DNA from: Microcyclospora pomicola
Lineage: Eukaryota; Ascomycota; Dothideomycetes; Capnodiales
DNA length: 64,000 nt
Direction of reading: 5' to 3'
NCBI GenBank assembly: GCA_002786065.1
Contig: NHNY01000002.1
Span: forward strand, 310,001 to 374,000
Below the pieces are notes generated by a model, which did not search any database, was not told the origin of the DNA, and saw only the letters and a list, made by a program, of their open reading frames with translations. The position numbers and the translations under genes were made by a program. Every line of letters begins with the position of its first letter. Within the stretch, counting starts at the first letter, position 1. Shown here one piece after another: positions 1 to 10,609 of the stretch.

Positions 1-551
1 TTGAGCATCTACGTTTCCCAGACCGGACCACGCCCATAGGACTGATGATCAACAACTACCTCAGTGGTGAGAGCCAACAGGAGGATCATGTCATACACCT
101 CCTATTCTCCGCCAACCGGTGGGAGCGCGCACAGTCGATCGAAGACCGGATCAAGCAGGGCGCAACCGTGGTCATCGATCGTTACTACTACTCTGGCTGC
201 GTCTACTCGGCAGCCAAGCAGAACCCTGCCATGAGTCTGGAATGGTGTCGCCATCCAGATGTTGGGCTTCCTCGCCCAGATCTATGCCTCTTCCTCGATA
301 TTGCCGCTGAAGAGGCGGCGAGGCGGGGTGGATTCGGCACAGAACGATATGAGAAACAGGAGATGCAAGATCGCGTTCGCGCTTTATTCGCAGACCTACG
401 CACTCATTCAGACGAAGCGGAAGACATCACCGTAATTAATGCCGGAAAGTCTATTGAGGAGGTGGAAAAGTCCATTCACAATGCCATCAACAGCATGTCC
501 AGTGTGATCGACGGGCAAACTCCCGAGCTCCGCCGTGTTCGACCCTGGTGA
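1..551 (+). CDS. CDC8: Thymidylate kinase, 3' part (5' end outside window)
   Basis: Phosphorylates dTMP to dTDP with ATP, an essential step of dTTP synthesis. The open frame already runs at the window edge (frame from base 3), giving a FPDRTTPIG stretch that follows the P-loop strand in this family. The P-loop itself lies upstream of the window. Visible hallmarks are the DRYYYSG motif (Asp-Arg of the dTMP site), the hydrophobic LCLFLDI strand and a LID-like RRGGFGTERYE segment. About 182 residues are present, and the missing N-terminal part would bring it to the usual 210-240. The first ATG at 45 is internal and is not the start. A proline/arginine tail ends at a TGA. The family call is firm; the exact 5' structure cannot be seen. 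Confidence 0.93.
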   Translation, partial: EHLRFPDRTTPIGLMINNYLSGESQQEDHVIHLLFSANRWERAQSIEDRIKQGATVVIDRYYYSGCVYSAAKQNPAMSLEWCRHPDVGLPRPDLCLFLDIAAEEAARRGGFGTERYEKQEMQDRVRALFADLRTHSDEAEDITVINAGKSIEEVEKSIHNAINSMSSVIDGQTPELRRVRPW

Positions 552-658
552 GAGCGGCGCATCATCTATTTCGTCACTTTCCTGGACCCACCCCTACTCA
601 GCACGGTCATGTCGCACATTGCTCAGGAATGCGGGATGCGGTCACCTCTGCAGCCTCC

Positions 659-1048
659 ATGACACCTGAGCTACCGCACTACTATCCGGTCACTCACGCA
701 CGTCAGGAACACACTTGTCAACATTCTCTGCCATGCCAATGCACAGTCCTGGAGGACGACGGGAACGAGATCCTTGTCACTTCGTGCTGGGTCGAGAGTC
801 ATTATCGAGTGCAGGGTACGACCTGCTGGAAGGCATGCGGCGACGATACAGCGATCTCCGACTGGGTACAGTCTTTTGCCCATCTGATTTTGGACGAAAT
901 CAAAGGCAAGAACACCCGCATCGACGATGTCGGCACGGATGCGTCGATGTCAGCACGAATGTTCCGATGGCTGGAAACCCGGCTAAAGAGACGAGCACGC
1001 GAGCTACGACAACACCAGTACTGGGATTACCGTCATCCTGCAGACTAG
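659..1048 (+). CDS. Possible small protein of unknown function
   Basis: From the ATG at 659 this frame encodes about 129 residues. It has a cysteine-containing first half (CQHSLPCQC, then CW and WKAC) and a basic, helix-like C-terminal part (RWLETRLKRRARELRQ). The frame is open further upstream to a GTG at 548 that overlaps the thymidylate kinase stop, and that GTG is not a credible eukaryotic start. No domain is recognised. The protein-like composition argues for a real exon. The lack of a clear promoter and the overlap with a second long frame argue against it. Confidence 0.25.
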   Translation: MTPELPHYYPVTHARQEHTCQHSLPCQCTVLEDDGNEILVTSCWVESHYRVQGTTCWKACGDDTAISDWVQSFAHLILDEIKGKNTRIDDVGTDASMSARMFRWLETRLKRRARELRQHQYWDYRHPAD

Positions 1049-1626
1049 GTGTTATTACCACGTTACGGATGTACAGCTACAGTACCAAGCAAAAGCGGTC
1101 GAGACTAGCTGAACGCATCAAGCACCCTAACGTCGAAGGGATTCAGCCTCAGGGCCATGTCTCCTTTCACGTCATTCGTGGTCATGGCGAACATCCACAA
1201 AGCGACTCTGTATCGTTGTAGATAATTTCACTTGCAGCACGATGATCTGAGAAGCAGCGCACGGTGATAGCACGTCATTTGATATGTGACATGTGGTCGA
1301 TGCACTCTGGGCAACGGTCCTGATGAGATAATCTTGGACGGCGGCTCTGAAGTCATTGTGGACAAGGATACCAAAGCTACGGACTTCGGCACCTGCACAT
1401 CGACTTCGGTGTAAATGAGCATTAGGCCGTCGAGGACATGTACCACACGGCGCGGTCGGTCGCTACCAGCATCTGGGGGAACGCCAACCTGTCGTCCGCA
1501 GGGGTCGACATCACCATGTTGCGATGCAATCGTTGGGCCTTGGCATATGTCTTTGGGGTCACGATACGTCAGAAAGAATGGGCCCTGTCGAACTTACGAC
1601 GTGAATCTTCACTGCACTTCGCGACG

Positions 1627-2133
1627 TCACGTAGCCCTTGCTGATTCTCGTTCACTCGTTGTCATGGAGCATACTACTCGGTAAACTCTGGCAAGAAGCG
1701 CGCGGTGTCTCTCGTCACATACCGCTGAAGCATAACCGTTATCGAGGCGTTGGTCGGCGTCCCTCGCACCATCGCCCACGCTGGCACTTAAGCACTCCAG
1801 GGTCGCCGTCGACGTCGGCGGTAGGAAAGAAAAAGGTTGGATTGGCGAAGATCCCTCCCGCATCAGCCTCTCAGGGTCCCACACTCCACACTCGCCGCAT
1901 TTCCCACGTCAAGATCTGCATCCGATTGTTGCGGCTTTCCGACTATCGCTAGGTATCGCTCCAATCAGCTCTCTTTCGATGATCCGGGCGAGGCTGTTCA
2001 CAGTCTGGCGCCTCGGTTCATCGCCGACACTGGCCTCTTCCAGGGTCTGAGAAGCCGATGACCGCATGTCCCTCCACCTCGCGCTAGGGCGACTGTGCGG
2101 TTGATCTGCCTCATCGACGTCGTGCAGGGACAC
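1627..2133 (-). CDS. Possible two-exon hypothetical gene
   Basis: Two minus-strand frames lie end to end. One runs from an ATG at 2133 to 1909 (74 codons, acidic/basic mix with RIIERELIGAIP). The other covers 1884-1627 and ends at a stop. They could be exons of one small gene, but I found no convincing donor/acceptor pair that joins them. No domain is recognised. Listed only so the region is not left blank. Confidence 0.15.
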
Positions 2134-2397
2134 AAAGAAGCAACTTAGCGAAAGTCAAGTCACGCTGATGCAGACGCGCAGGACCAAAGTAGGCTATCGT
2201 TCATAAACCCTGAGAGTATACACGCCTCCCATGCTTCTTATATTCTTCACCTCCCCAACTTGTCTCCATTGCTTTCTTTGAGCCTCACTACACACTTCCA
2301 CATCAGATCATACAATCACACCATCCATCAGACCGGTCAGTCGCCACACGAATAACATACCTCCGCTCACCGAACGAGAATCAACATCACCTCCATC

Positions 2398-2729
2398 ATG
2401 TCTACCGCACAAGCCCAAGAAGTGTTCCAGAAAGGCGAGTATGTCGAGCCTCTTGAGGGCCATACCGATTTCTCCAACCAATTCGACCTCGCACGACCAG
2501 ACAAGGCCATGACCTCGTACCAGAAGTATGTTGTTGCATCCAGTCGTCAGAGATAGACCATCACTAACAAACTTCTGCTCACAGACTCATGCACCAACAC
2601 ACCAAGCAACAGTTCGAGATGGCTGCCGAATCCTCGCGCCGACGCTCATCCGGCGGCAACTCCTCAGCCTCATCTATGTCGTTGCACAAGGAGACCAGCA
2701 ATGGCTCAGTCAGCTCTACCGCATCATGA
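2398..2729 (+). CDS. Small conserved-looking fungal protein, two exons
   Basis: Joining 2398-2525 to 2585-2729 gives a 90-residue protein. The intron is 59 nt (GTATGT donor, CACAG acceptor) and is removed with frame kept. The N-terminal half has the motif PLEGHTDFSNQFD followed by ARPDKAMTSYQKLMHQHTK, and the tail is Ser-rich. I recall similar short proteins (an EGHTDFS motif and an LMHQHTK helix) in other ascomycetes, with no assigned function; this is memory and was not checked. The ATG sits in a good context (ATCATGTC) after a pyrimidine-rich leader. Without splicing the exons look like noise, which is why such genes are easily missed. Confidence 0.72.
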
Positions 2730-3726
2730 TCGTCTGTCCGATCAAACGGGAAGCTACGCGTGTCGAGCCACAGCGGAAGCTTGAACGTTCAGCTTCCTCA
2801 CCCTCCTACCTTACGAGGAAATGGCAGTAACCAGCCAATAACCGAAGCGTTCATCTACACCTCAGATCGTTGGTCTTGTATCTCGCGACCAGTGCAGTCG
2901 AACACAACCAACGGACCGTGTAGCTGCCGTTGAGCACTTGCTACATACCTCAACACAACAACCCTGATTCTACACCACATATCTTTATCATGCGCGGCGA
3001 ACGGTTGGAATGAGTTATCGCCTCATTGAGGGCGTCACGGTTGGCGGGTAGCACAGCGTACACATTTGTACGATTATGGGTCATCCGGGACAGAAGCATT
3101 TTTTAGGAGTTTGCTTTCTCGGGTACAGCAACTTGAGCATGGCGTTGATATCATTATTGCAAGAGCGTCTTTGGAATTTGTTGAATAGTTGAGACTGAAT
3201 TATCGACCCTTACGTTTTAGACCATTTCTTTCCGTGGAGTCCCATCACGAAACCATGGCCTTGTGCTGTTCGATCCCGGTGATTGTTATTGTTTTCGAAG
3301 CTGGGAGTATCAAAATGTCTCCGCGCACATGTTCCTGCCCTCGCGGTCTTTCATCCTTATCAATCGTAGCAATCTCCTCCACAATGCATGAGATGTACAC
3401 CACCAACCTCCACGAGCATGAATTCACTGACTTTCATCCACACGGGCAGGAGACAAAAAGTTCATGATTGGACATCATCATCTAGGAAAGTCTTAAGTAA
3501 ACCGAGGTAGACCAGATCCTATTCGCTCGCTCTGCATTTGCAATCACAGTCATAAGCCTTTCCACGGGCAAGCGAAAATAACTCGTGTCGACCCCTTTGG
3601 ATTCCCGGAAGAAGAGAAGTCAAACGGCCTTTTTCCAATACCCAAATTCGTCATGACGTGCGAAACGGCGAAACATTGACCGCGGAAACAAGAACATACG
3701 AGTAAACTCGCGGGCTCATTCATTCA
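2730..3726. other. Intergenic, convergent 3' regions
   Basis: It lies between the small plus-strand gene and the 3' end of the minus-strand permease. T-rich stretches around 3090-3200 fit 3' UTR or terminator sequence. Short frames on both strands have no recognisable content. No gene is supported here. Confidence 0.5.
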
Positions 3727-5561
3727 TCAGCGACCGACGTACTTCAGCTCGAGGTAGCGCAGGGGTGTGAAGGCGACGGCGGTGACGACGAAGGCGAACT
3801 CGTTCGCGATGTCGCCGCCGTTGCCGATCAACATGGCGAGAGGGCCGGTGTACTGGATCACGGTGGTTGTCAGCTACGTTTTCTTTGGCGTCTTCTGAAC
3901 AAAAGAAGCTCTTGTTGGACAACGGCAGGAAGGGGGGGGCGGGGATACTGACCCAAGTCTCGTACATGCCCATGACCCAGGCGATGACGCCGAGGGAGAA
4001 GGCGCCGAAGCCCGCGAGACCGAGCGGCAGGCGCTTGGGGTCGTTCCAGCCGTCGAGATCGTAGTTAGCGTAGTCGCCCTTGCGGAAGAAGTAGTGCTCG
4101 GAGAAGACGATGACGAAGTATGACGTGCACCAGTATCCGAGAAGGCTGGAGTTGAGAAAGATGGGTTAGTTTTGTGTGGTACAAGGGAGTAAGGGGTAGA
4201 TTTGGAGGCAAAACTTACGCGAGGAAGTCTTGAAGGTAGACCAACAGCTGGTCCTTGCCGGCAATGGCCAGGCCCACAATCACACCGAAGCACAGTAGTG
4301 TCCAGATGAAGCGAGGGACAAGGGCGAACGGACGCGAGAACTGTTGACAGGAGATGGCGGCGCTGTACGTGTTGATGATGTTCATGTTGACTCCCGAAAG
4401 CACGAGCAGCACGAGCAGGAACTTGGCGAAGCCGCGCGGATGTAGCATGGTCTGGATGAGGAATCCGATACCCTGGTTGTCGTAAACGTCAAGCCATTCG
4501 GTCTGGGTGTTCAGCGTAGAGCTGACGACGGCGCCGGCGACCAGACCAAAGGCGGTGGGGAGGCCGATACCGAGTGTAGTCATGATCCACACCTTGGTAC
4601 GCGAAACGTCCACGGGGTACTGTGTGTAGTAATCAGACACCACCGGGCACCAACTGGCACTGGATCCGTAGACGATGGCAATCAGACTGAGCACGGTCCC
4701 GCTGTCTGCAGGTGGGTCCACCTCGACGTTCTTGATGTTGTTGGCATAGCCGCCCGTTTCGCCGAAGATGATCAGGAAGATAACCAAGTAGATAAACCAG
4801 GCGTATTTCTCGTAAACTAGAATTGCACGCAACCCGACAATGGAGACGAGCGTGCTGAGGATCGCAATCACAATGACGCCAACGGCGATGGAGATGGAGC
4901 CATCGGAGACCGCTTGCAGGGCCAGACCACCGGTGATACAGCCGGCGGCGGACCAGCCAATCTGCTGGATGATGTTGAGCAAGGCGATGATCTTGTTCGG
5001 CCACCAGCCCATGCTGTAGCGGCCGATGGAGATCTGTCGCAACCCGGTCGCCGGGCCCATGGTCGCACAGAAGCCGCTCACGGCACCGCCGAGCAGCGAG
5101 GCGAAGATGCAGATGCAGATGGACGAGGTCAGATCCAGGCCGAACTCCCATCCCAGGAACCCGGTCGCGAAGCAGGACAGGTTCATCGTGCCCGAAGCCC
5201 AGATCAGCGCCATGTTGAGCTGCGCATGCCACGGCTGCGGTCTCCGGTCCTCGGCCGTCTTGCGTTCGATGGCATGCGATTCAATGCCCAGGCGGCGGTC
5301 CATGGTCGCCTCAAACTCGCCGAGTTTGCCGAGGAAGCCATACGTGCGACGCCGTGGAGGGCTGGAGCCGTACGGCTGAGAGCCCGTGGTGGATGAGTCG
5401 CGAGAGTCGACCTCGACCCTCGTCGCGGCCAGCTTCTCGTCGGTCGTCAATGGGCGCTGGTCGCGCTGCGGCGGCGTGGCAGGCAGAATGGACGGCTCGC
5501 CATGCTGCTGCTGCTCATACCGCCGCCCCTGCTGCTTCTCGGGGTCGTACTCGACGGACAT
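3727..5561 (-). CDS. NCS1-family purine-cytosine permease
   Basis: Proton symporter for cytosine/purine bases in the plasma membrane, of the yeast Fcy2 and Aspergillus FcyB type. Exons 5561-4219, 4145-3953 and 3852-3727 join in frame to 553 residues, the normal size. The N-terminal 90 residues are a hydrophilic cytoplasmic segment. About twelve hydrophobic segments follow from roughly residue 115. Family landmarks include GWEFGLDL in TM1, a Gly/Ala-rich loop before GRYSMGWWPN, VVSDYYTQYP, and the C-terminal VMGMYETW/YTGPLA segment, which is only restored when the last intron is spliced out. The donors are GTAAGT and GTCAGT. The family is firm; exact substrate specificity cannot be told from sequence. 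Confidence 0.93.
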
Positions 5562-6153
5562 GCTGTGCCGGAGAGAATGAATGCGGATTGAGGCTGTCTT
5601 TCCTACACACTCATCAAGACGATGGACGGGGCGGTGGTGTGCAGGAGAAGTCCCGCACGAAGCAAATTCAATGGATGGGAGGCGAGGTGAACGGGCGGGG
5701 ACGGGATCCAGAAGGGTTTCGATGCGAGCTTATCAGCAGCACGCGAGTTAAACTCGTTCTAGTGCCACCCAGACAAGCTTCTGGCGCGGCCTTCAGAGCC
5801 AAGTTCTCCACGCACCAGAACCAGCGGGCCGTTTCGCCACAAGATAACACGCGCGGTCACGTTGTACTGCAACCTGTGGCCCGCCGGAGGGAGACGGTGC
5901 TCCGATGCAGAATGCAATCTGGATGCGTTGTACAGACGGTGACATTCTAGTCCAGCTACGCCTAGACCGGTCACGCCGATTATGTGACGGTCCAGTAGGA
6001 TGCACGAGTGCTGACTTGGTGTGCTTTCAACATGGGATTGTGTGTGAGATTATGGCCACCAAGGGCGTCGCATTGCAGATCCTCTACTGTACAGAACCGC
6101 CCAATAAACGCCAGCACAACACGCCACCAGCGCCATCGCTTCGAACGCAGCAG
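5562..6153. other. Promoter of the permease / 3' flank of the next gene
   Basis: The permease and the large downstream-coordinate gene are both on the minus strand, so this 592-bp gap holds the permease promoter and the 3' end of its upstream neighbour. No further gene, tRNA or repeat was seen. Confidence 0.5.
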
Positions 6154-9100
6154 TTAAATTAGATCCGACAACTCCTGGCGTTGCTTGATTATGCTCTGAG
6201 CGAGGCTATCGCCCGCCTTGCTGCTCAGACTCAACCAATGATGCGCCACACACATGGTAGCAGGGTCACATCGATGCGGGTCGTTATTTCTCCTCCATTT
6301 CTCCTTCAACTCCTCCCGGAATACGTCTTTGGGCTGCGTGAAGGGCGCAAGCATATGGTCCAACAGATCGGGATTCGTCAGGTACAACGTCGCGAGCTCT
6401 CGTTGCGCTACACGATCTCCTTCTCGTGCGGCGGTTTGCAGCATACATGCCGCGTCGGACATGCTGTATCGTGCAATGTCTTCGGCGGATGGGGTTCGAG
6501 TCGGTGTCGAAAACGTAGCCGAGTCACGCTCGAGTTGAGCGCTGGAAGAGGTTTGTCCGTGACCTCGATTGTTGGTATGGTAGGCAATGATGCTGTCGGC
6601 CGTCTCCACCATGACAGTTCTCAATTCTTGCTTTAGACCGAGTATCGCTACCCCTGCATTCCAGAAAGCTCTCCCTTGTGGCGTGGTTTCCAGTACATCG
6701 GGCGGGAGGAGTGCTGCGATGTACTGTAGGTCGCGGAATATCGCGGTAGGTCGGATGGCGCTGTCACTGAACAGAGCGCGAAATCCTGCAACGTTTACGT
6801 CTACGGTCATCAACGTGACGTGCTTTCTCGATGACGCCAACAAGTCGGGGACTGCATGTGTCAACGATGCTGCTTGTCCGGATTGCTGGCGAGCTTGCAG
6901 TAAGAGCAAGCCGTCCATCTCGTGCAATATCTCGAGCTTGCGATATGGGCTCCTGAAGACCGAGAAGGAGTGGAGAAGTGTCTCGAAGGCATTTTCGAAG
7001 CTAAACTGTGCGGCATGTCTTCCTGATTCGGAGTCCTTGGAAAACACGTGTTCCTTGCCCCTTCTTGATGCTCGTAGATGCCTCTCACTGACTTCTCCGC
7101 CGATGCCCGTCCAGTACGCGCGATCGGTCTCGCTGCCGTCGGTGAAGAGCGGGAGCGCGATGTCGCTGACAAGAAAGCTGATCAAGCTTTGGCGAAGACG
7201 ATATGTCCGTTGAGACGGCTTCCGCGAGATATCCTGATGTTGATGGCGCAAGGAGCTGCCAATGCCGAATTGTGTGTGCGCAGACCCTACGCTCGTCGCG
7301 CTGGACGGCGGTTGACATTCGGTCGCGGTTGGTGACCAAAACGCAGACGATCGATTAGTAGGAGCTGGGCTTTCCGCGTCCAGGAAGTCGCGAGAGCTCG
7401 CACTTGACAACGGGTGTGAAGCACTCGACAGACTCTCAATACTTGTTTGTACGTTCGTCCTCAATGTCAGAGGTCTTCTCCCAGCGACAGTACATTGCAG
7501 AGCAGCGAGTGACGGTGACGGTAGCGTCGAACCGTGCGGCTTCTCTCGTGAAAACAGTGGACTTGTCCACACCATAGCGCTAGTGCCAGAAATGAGCTTT
7601 TCTGCGCATCTGTGAATTTCCATACACATTTTGTGCAGCCGTTCCTCTCCGGTACAAAGATTCTCGATGTTGTTCACGTCCATCCATTGGGCTGTAGCTT
7701 TGGATTGATCATCGCTCAACTTGTTCGGACCACCTTGGAGGGGAGATGCGCCGAGTAGTTCCAGAACCTGAGCGTCAGATTTCAAGTGTAGATAACCATT
7801 CGACAGCTTCGGCGCACTCCAATGACGGAGTGGCGGTGTGTTCTGTGCTCGTTGCTGTCGTTTGGGCTTGGCCATGACTCGCAACGCGTTTGCGACCGAA
7901 CGTGTCTCCTCATAAGCCGCAGAAGTCCTCACGTCAGCTACAAACCACATCTTGTCTCTCATTTGGTAGCCGAGATCAGCCACGGCAGCCACAGCTTTGA
8001 TGTTCGATTCCAAGCTCGGTTCCAAATGGCTGATCCACTTCTCGCAGACCGCAATCGTGGCTTTACTGCTGGCCATCCGGCTCTTTGCATGGCGCTCTAC
8101 TTGTTGTATCACAGACTGTAGCTGCGACTGCTCATCGCCGAGGGTGAATTCCCGAAATTCACGCAGTTTGTTTGACCATGTGAACGCGCTCAGAAAATCG
8201 CCTTGCTGCTCTGCCAGAGCAATTTGATCGTCTAATCTGTCCAGCAGATGTAATTGCACATCTGATATAGAACCCGACGGCCCATATCGATGTTGCCGAA
8301 AGATGTTGTCGGAAGTAGGTCTGGCCATCAGTACGTCTTCGATGACCTTTGCGCAAGCCCATCGTGCGTCCATGGCGGGTCTGCGTTCCGTTGAAACAAA
8401 TCCGGTCACACGACGGTCTCGAAGTCCATCCCAGGCTGTGATGGTTGTGTGGCGAGGCCTATCTACGAGGAGCACGATCCACGAATCAAAGGTCTTGCCA
8501 CCAACGTTGCATGCTTCCTCCAAGGTAGCACATGCCTGCCGAAGACCTTCACCATGTGAATCTGTCCAATTTGGCGCTATCGATGGTGTAGAATCATGCG
8601 GCACGTCATCATCTCTGTGGGTACCATGATTGACGTCCCGAATGTCGCTGCGAGGCACTTCCAACGGTACCGGCACTATTGAACTGGTGGTAAGTCCTTG
8701 AGGCACAATATTCTGGAAGACCGAGACCCCTGAGACGGAGGACGATGAAGACAGAAGGCCTGAAGAGATCGTGTCGCCATCTGACATGAGCGAAGCAGGT
8801 TTGTGTTGTGGAAAGAGCGCCTTCACCATCGACATCAGATCGCCCACATTTACGGCCATGAACGCTTCTCGATCAGTGCTAGGGAAAATATCATCCTCGC
8901 AAAGCGTCTTGTTGATGTTTGTTCCAAGCGTTGGGTAGTTGGTCAACCGAGTCATGATGGCTTGGACACGCGAGGTGACCTCAGGTGAGGTAGCATTGCC
9001 ATATTTCCTGCTAATATCAGTGAGACTGCTTGTCGTAAGACAGGCGTTGTCATACCAGGGAGAAAACACTGCAAAGACAGCTTGTTGAGCCCGTAGTGCG

Positions 9101-10609
9101 ACCTCTCGTAGGATGTATCGCCGCATGTTCTCCGTCACAAATATCTCGGTAGCCATACCATAAGCCTTGTTCATTAGCTTACATCTCGTCAGGAAACGCA
9201 ACTTGACTGACCTCTGGTAAAACAAGAATCTCAGGGACGAATAAAGAGAATAGCCATCGCGTCATCACAATGTGAGAAAACGCGCGATGATGGCCCGCAA
9301 GTAATTCGAGCTTAGCCGATATCTCATGGCACATCCGCAGGACAGGAAGGGGAATTATGCTTGCTCCGTGACCATCTTCCAGCATTTCCAGCAGGGAGCT
9401 AACGGCATCGCTATAAAATGCTTCCGCAAGGGCTGGTTCTGCAGCTGGCATCTCGGTTCGTCCCAACTCACGTGCTCGGAAAGACTGCTTAGTCGGTTTG
9501 TCCGCCAGAAATGCGCCTTTTTCCAATGTTTGGGAGATCCACCGATCCAATCGTGACTTACCAGTCCAATTGGGGGACAGTGCCAGGATCTCCAGTACAG
9601 CCGGCACCACCTTGTCACTACCTGGCTTTTGTTCTGCAATCAATCTAGCGCATACAGTCGCCCAAACTTCACACATCCTAAAATCCTCTGAAGCAGAACT
9701 CGAACTGACACTTCGGGCACAGTGAATCATGGTATGAAGAGGACTAGCGCAGTCCGAAGATTGCAGGAGGTCCATGGATCCATCGGCGTTAGGTCCATGA
9801 TGTCTAGATGGCCGGTTATGCTGCCATGAAGATGAACTGAAAATGGTCTCGGCACATCTAGGCGATTTACGGTCTGTCAGGACCGCCAGAAGCTCTTTAT
9901 GGGAAAGCGATGCTAAACAGTCAGCAATATAATTTCCGTCGTGACGAACCCGGTAACACAATTCCAACAAAGACTCCCGGTCTGGTGCCGGAATTCTATC
10001 GAGCGCCGAGTTTCCGTATCCAGGTGTGGCAACCTGGCTGAGTCCAGATTCCCTGGAAGGGGCAATAGATACACTGTCCGAGGCATTGAGCAGAGCGTTG
10101 AACACGTTTGCAAACCTGAGCTTTTCCTCGGACTTGATACATTCGGCTAGCGTCCGCTGGACCGTGTGCGCAGAGTGAAGCAGCCGGAGAGTCTGCGCAG
10201 AAGCAATCTGAAGAGCGTGTAAACGACTCTGAATATGATCGGACTGCCGCCGGCAATGGTCCCGAGATTGTAGCGCCTGCGCAACCTGGGACAAATCTAG
10301 CACCGGAGAATCTCCATCACGGGGGCGATAGGTTGGTCCATGGATCGAGGCATCCGGGGCGGGAGGAAGCTGGACAGGCTGTGCGATGCTCCGGACAGGC
10401 TGAAGGCCAGGCTTGGTCAAGTTCCCCTCGTGGTCCGCTTCCGGGTTGGAATGGGAGAGAGTCAATGGTTTGATGGCCATGGTGAGAGCGGACGACGGCG
10501 GCGACAAAGGAGAGGAAGAAGACAGAAGCTGCGAAGAGACACCATCAGGCGAGAATGATACGACCGGTGTTGAAGACCCCAGAAGACGAGGGGAGCTCGC
10601 GAGCGACAC
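6154..10609 (-). CDS. Very large fungal protein with C-terminal Sel1-like repeats, function unknown
   Basis: Exon 10609-9212 joins exon 9165-6154 through a 46-nt intron (GTCAGT donor, AACAAG acceptor, CTAAT branch), giving 1469 residues. The N-terminal 130 residues are Ser/Pro-rich and probably disordered. The middle is mostly helical with several low-complexity Ser/Thr linkers. Near the C terminus two Sel1/TPR-like helical hairpins appear (AAREGDRVAQRELATLY and SSKAGDSLAQSI), flanking a conserved-looking patch RCDPATMCVAHHWL. Sel1-type repeats usually act as protein-protein scaffolds. No catalytic motif, signal peptide or membrane segment is visible. It is probably a conserved filamentous-fungal protein; more introns inside the long exons cannot be excluded. 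Confidence 0.8.

Larger units (their letters stand above)
552..2397. other. 1.8-kb spacer with two weak ORF candidates
   Basis: This lies between the thymidylate kinase stop and the next clear gene. Its last 200 bases carry pyrimidine-rich, promoter/5' UTR-like sequence (CCTCC, CACCTCC runs) just before the ATG at 2398. Two ORF candidates are listed separately. No tRNA, repeat or transposon feature was recognised. Confidence 0.5.

Noticed and set aside
4914-5396. 160-codon plus-strand ORF (and others at 5026-5379 and 5354-5950)
   Set aside because: It lies antisense to the permease coding exon. Its Arg/Gly/Ala-rich composition is the usual shadow of G/C-rich third positions.
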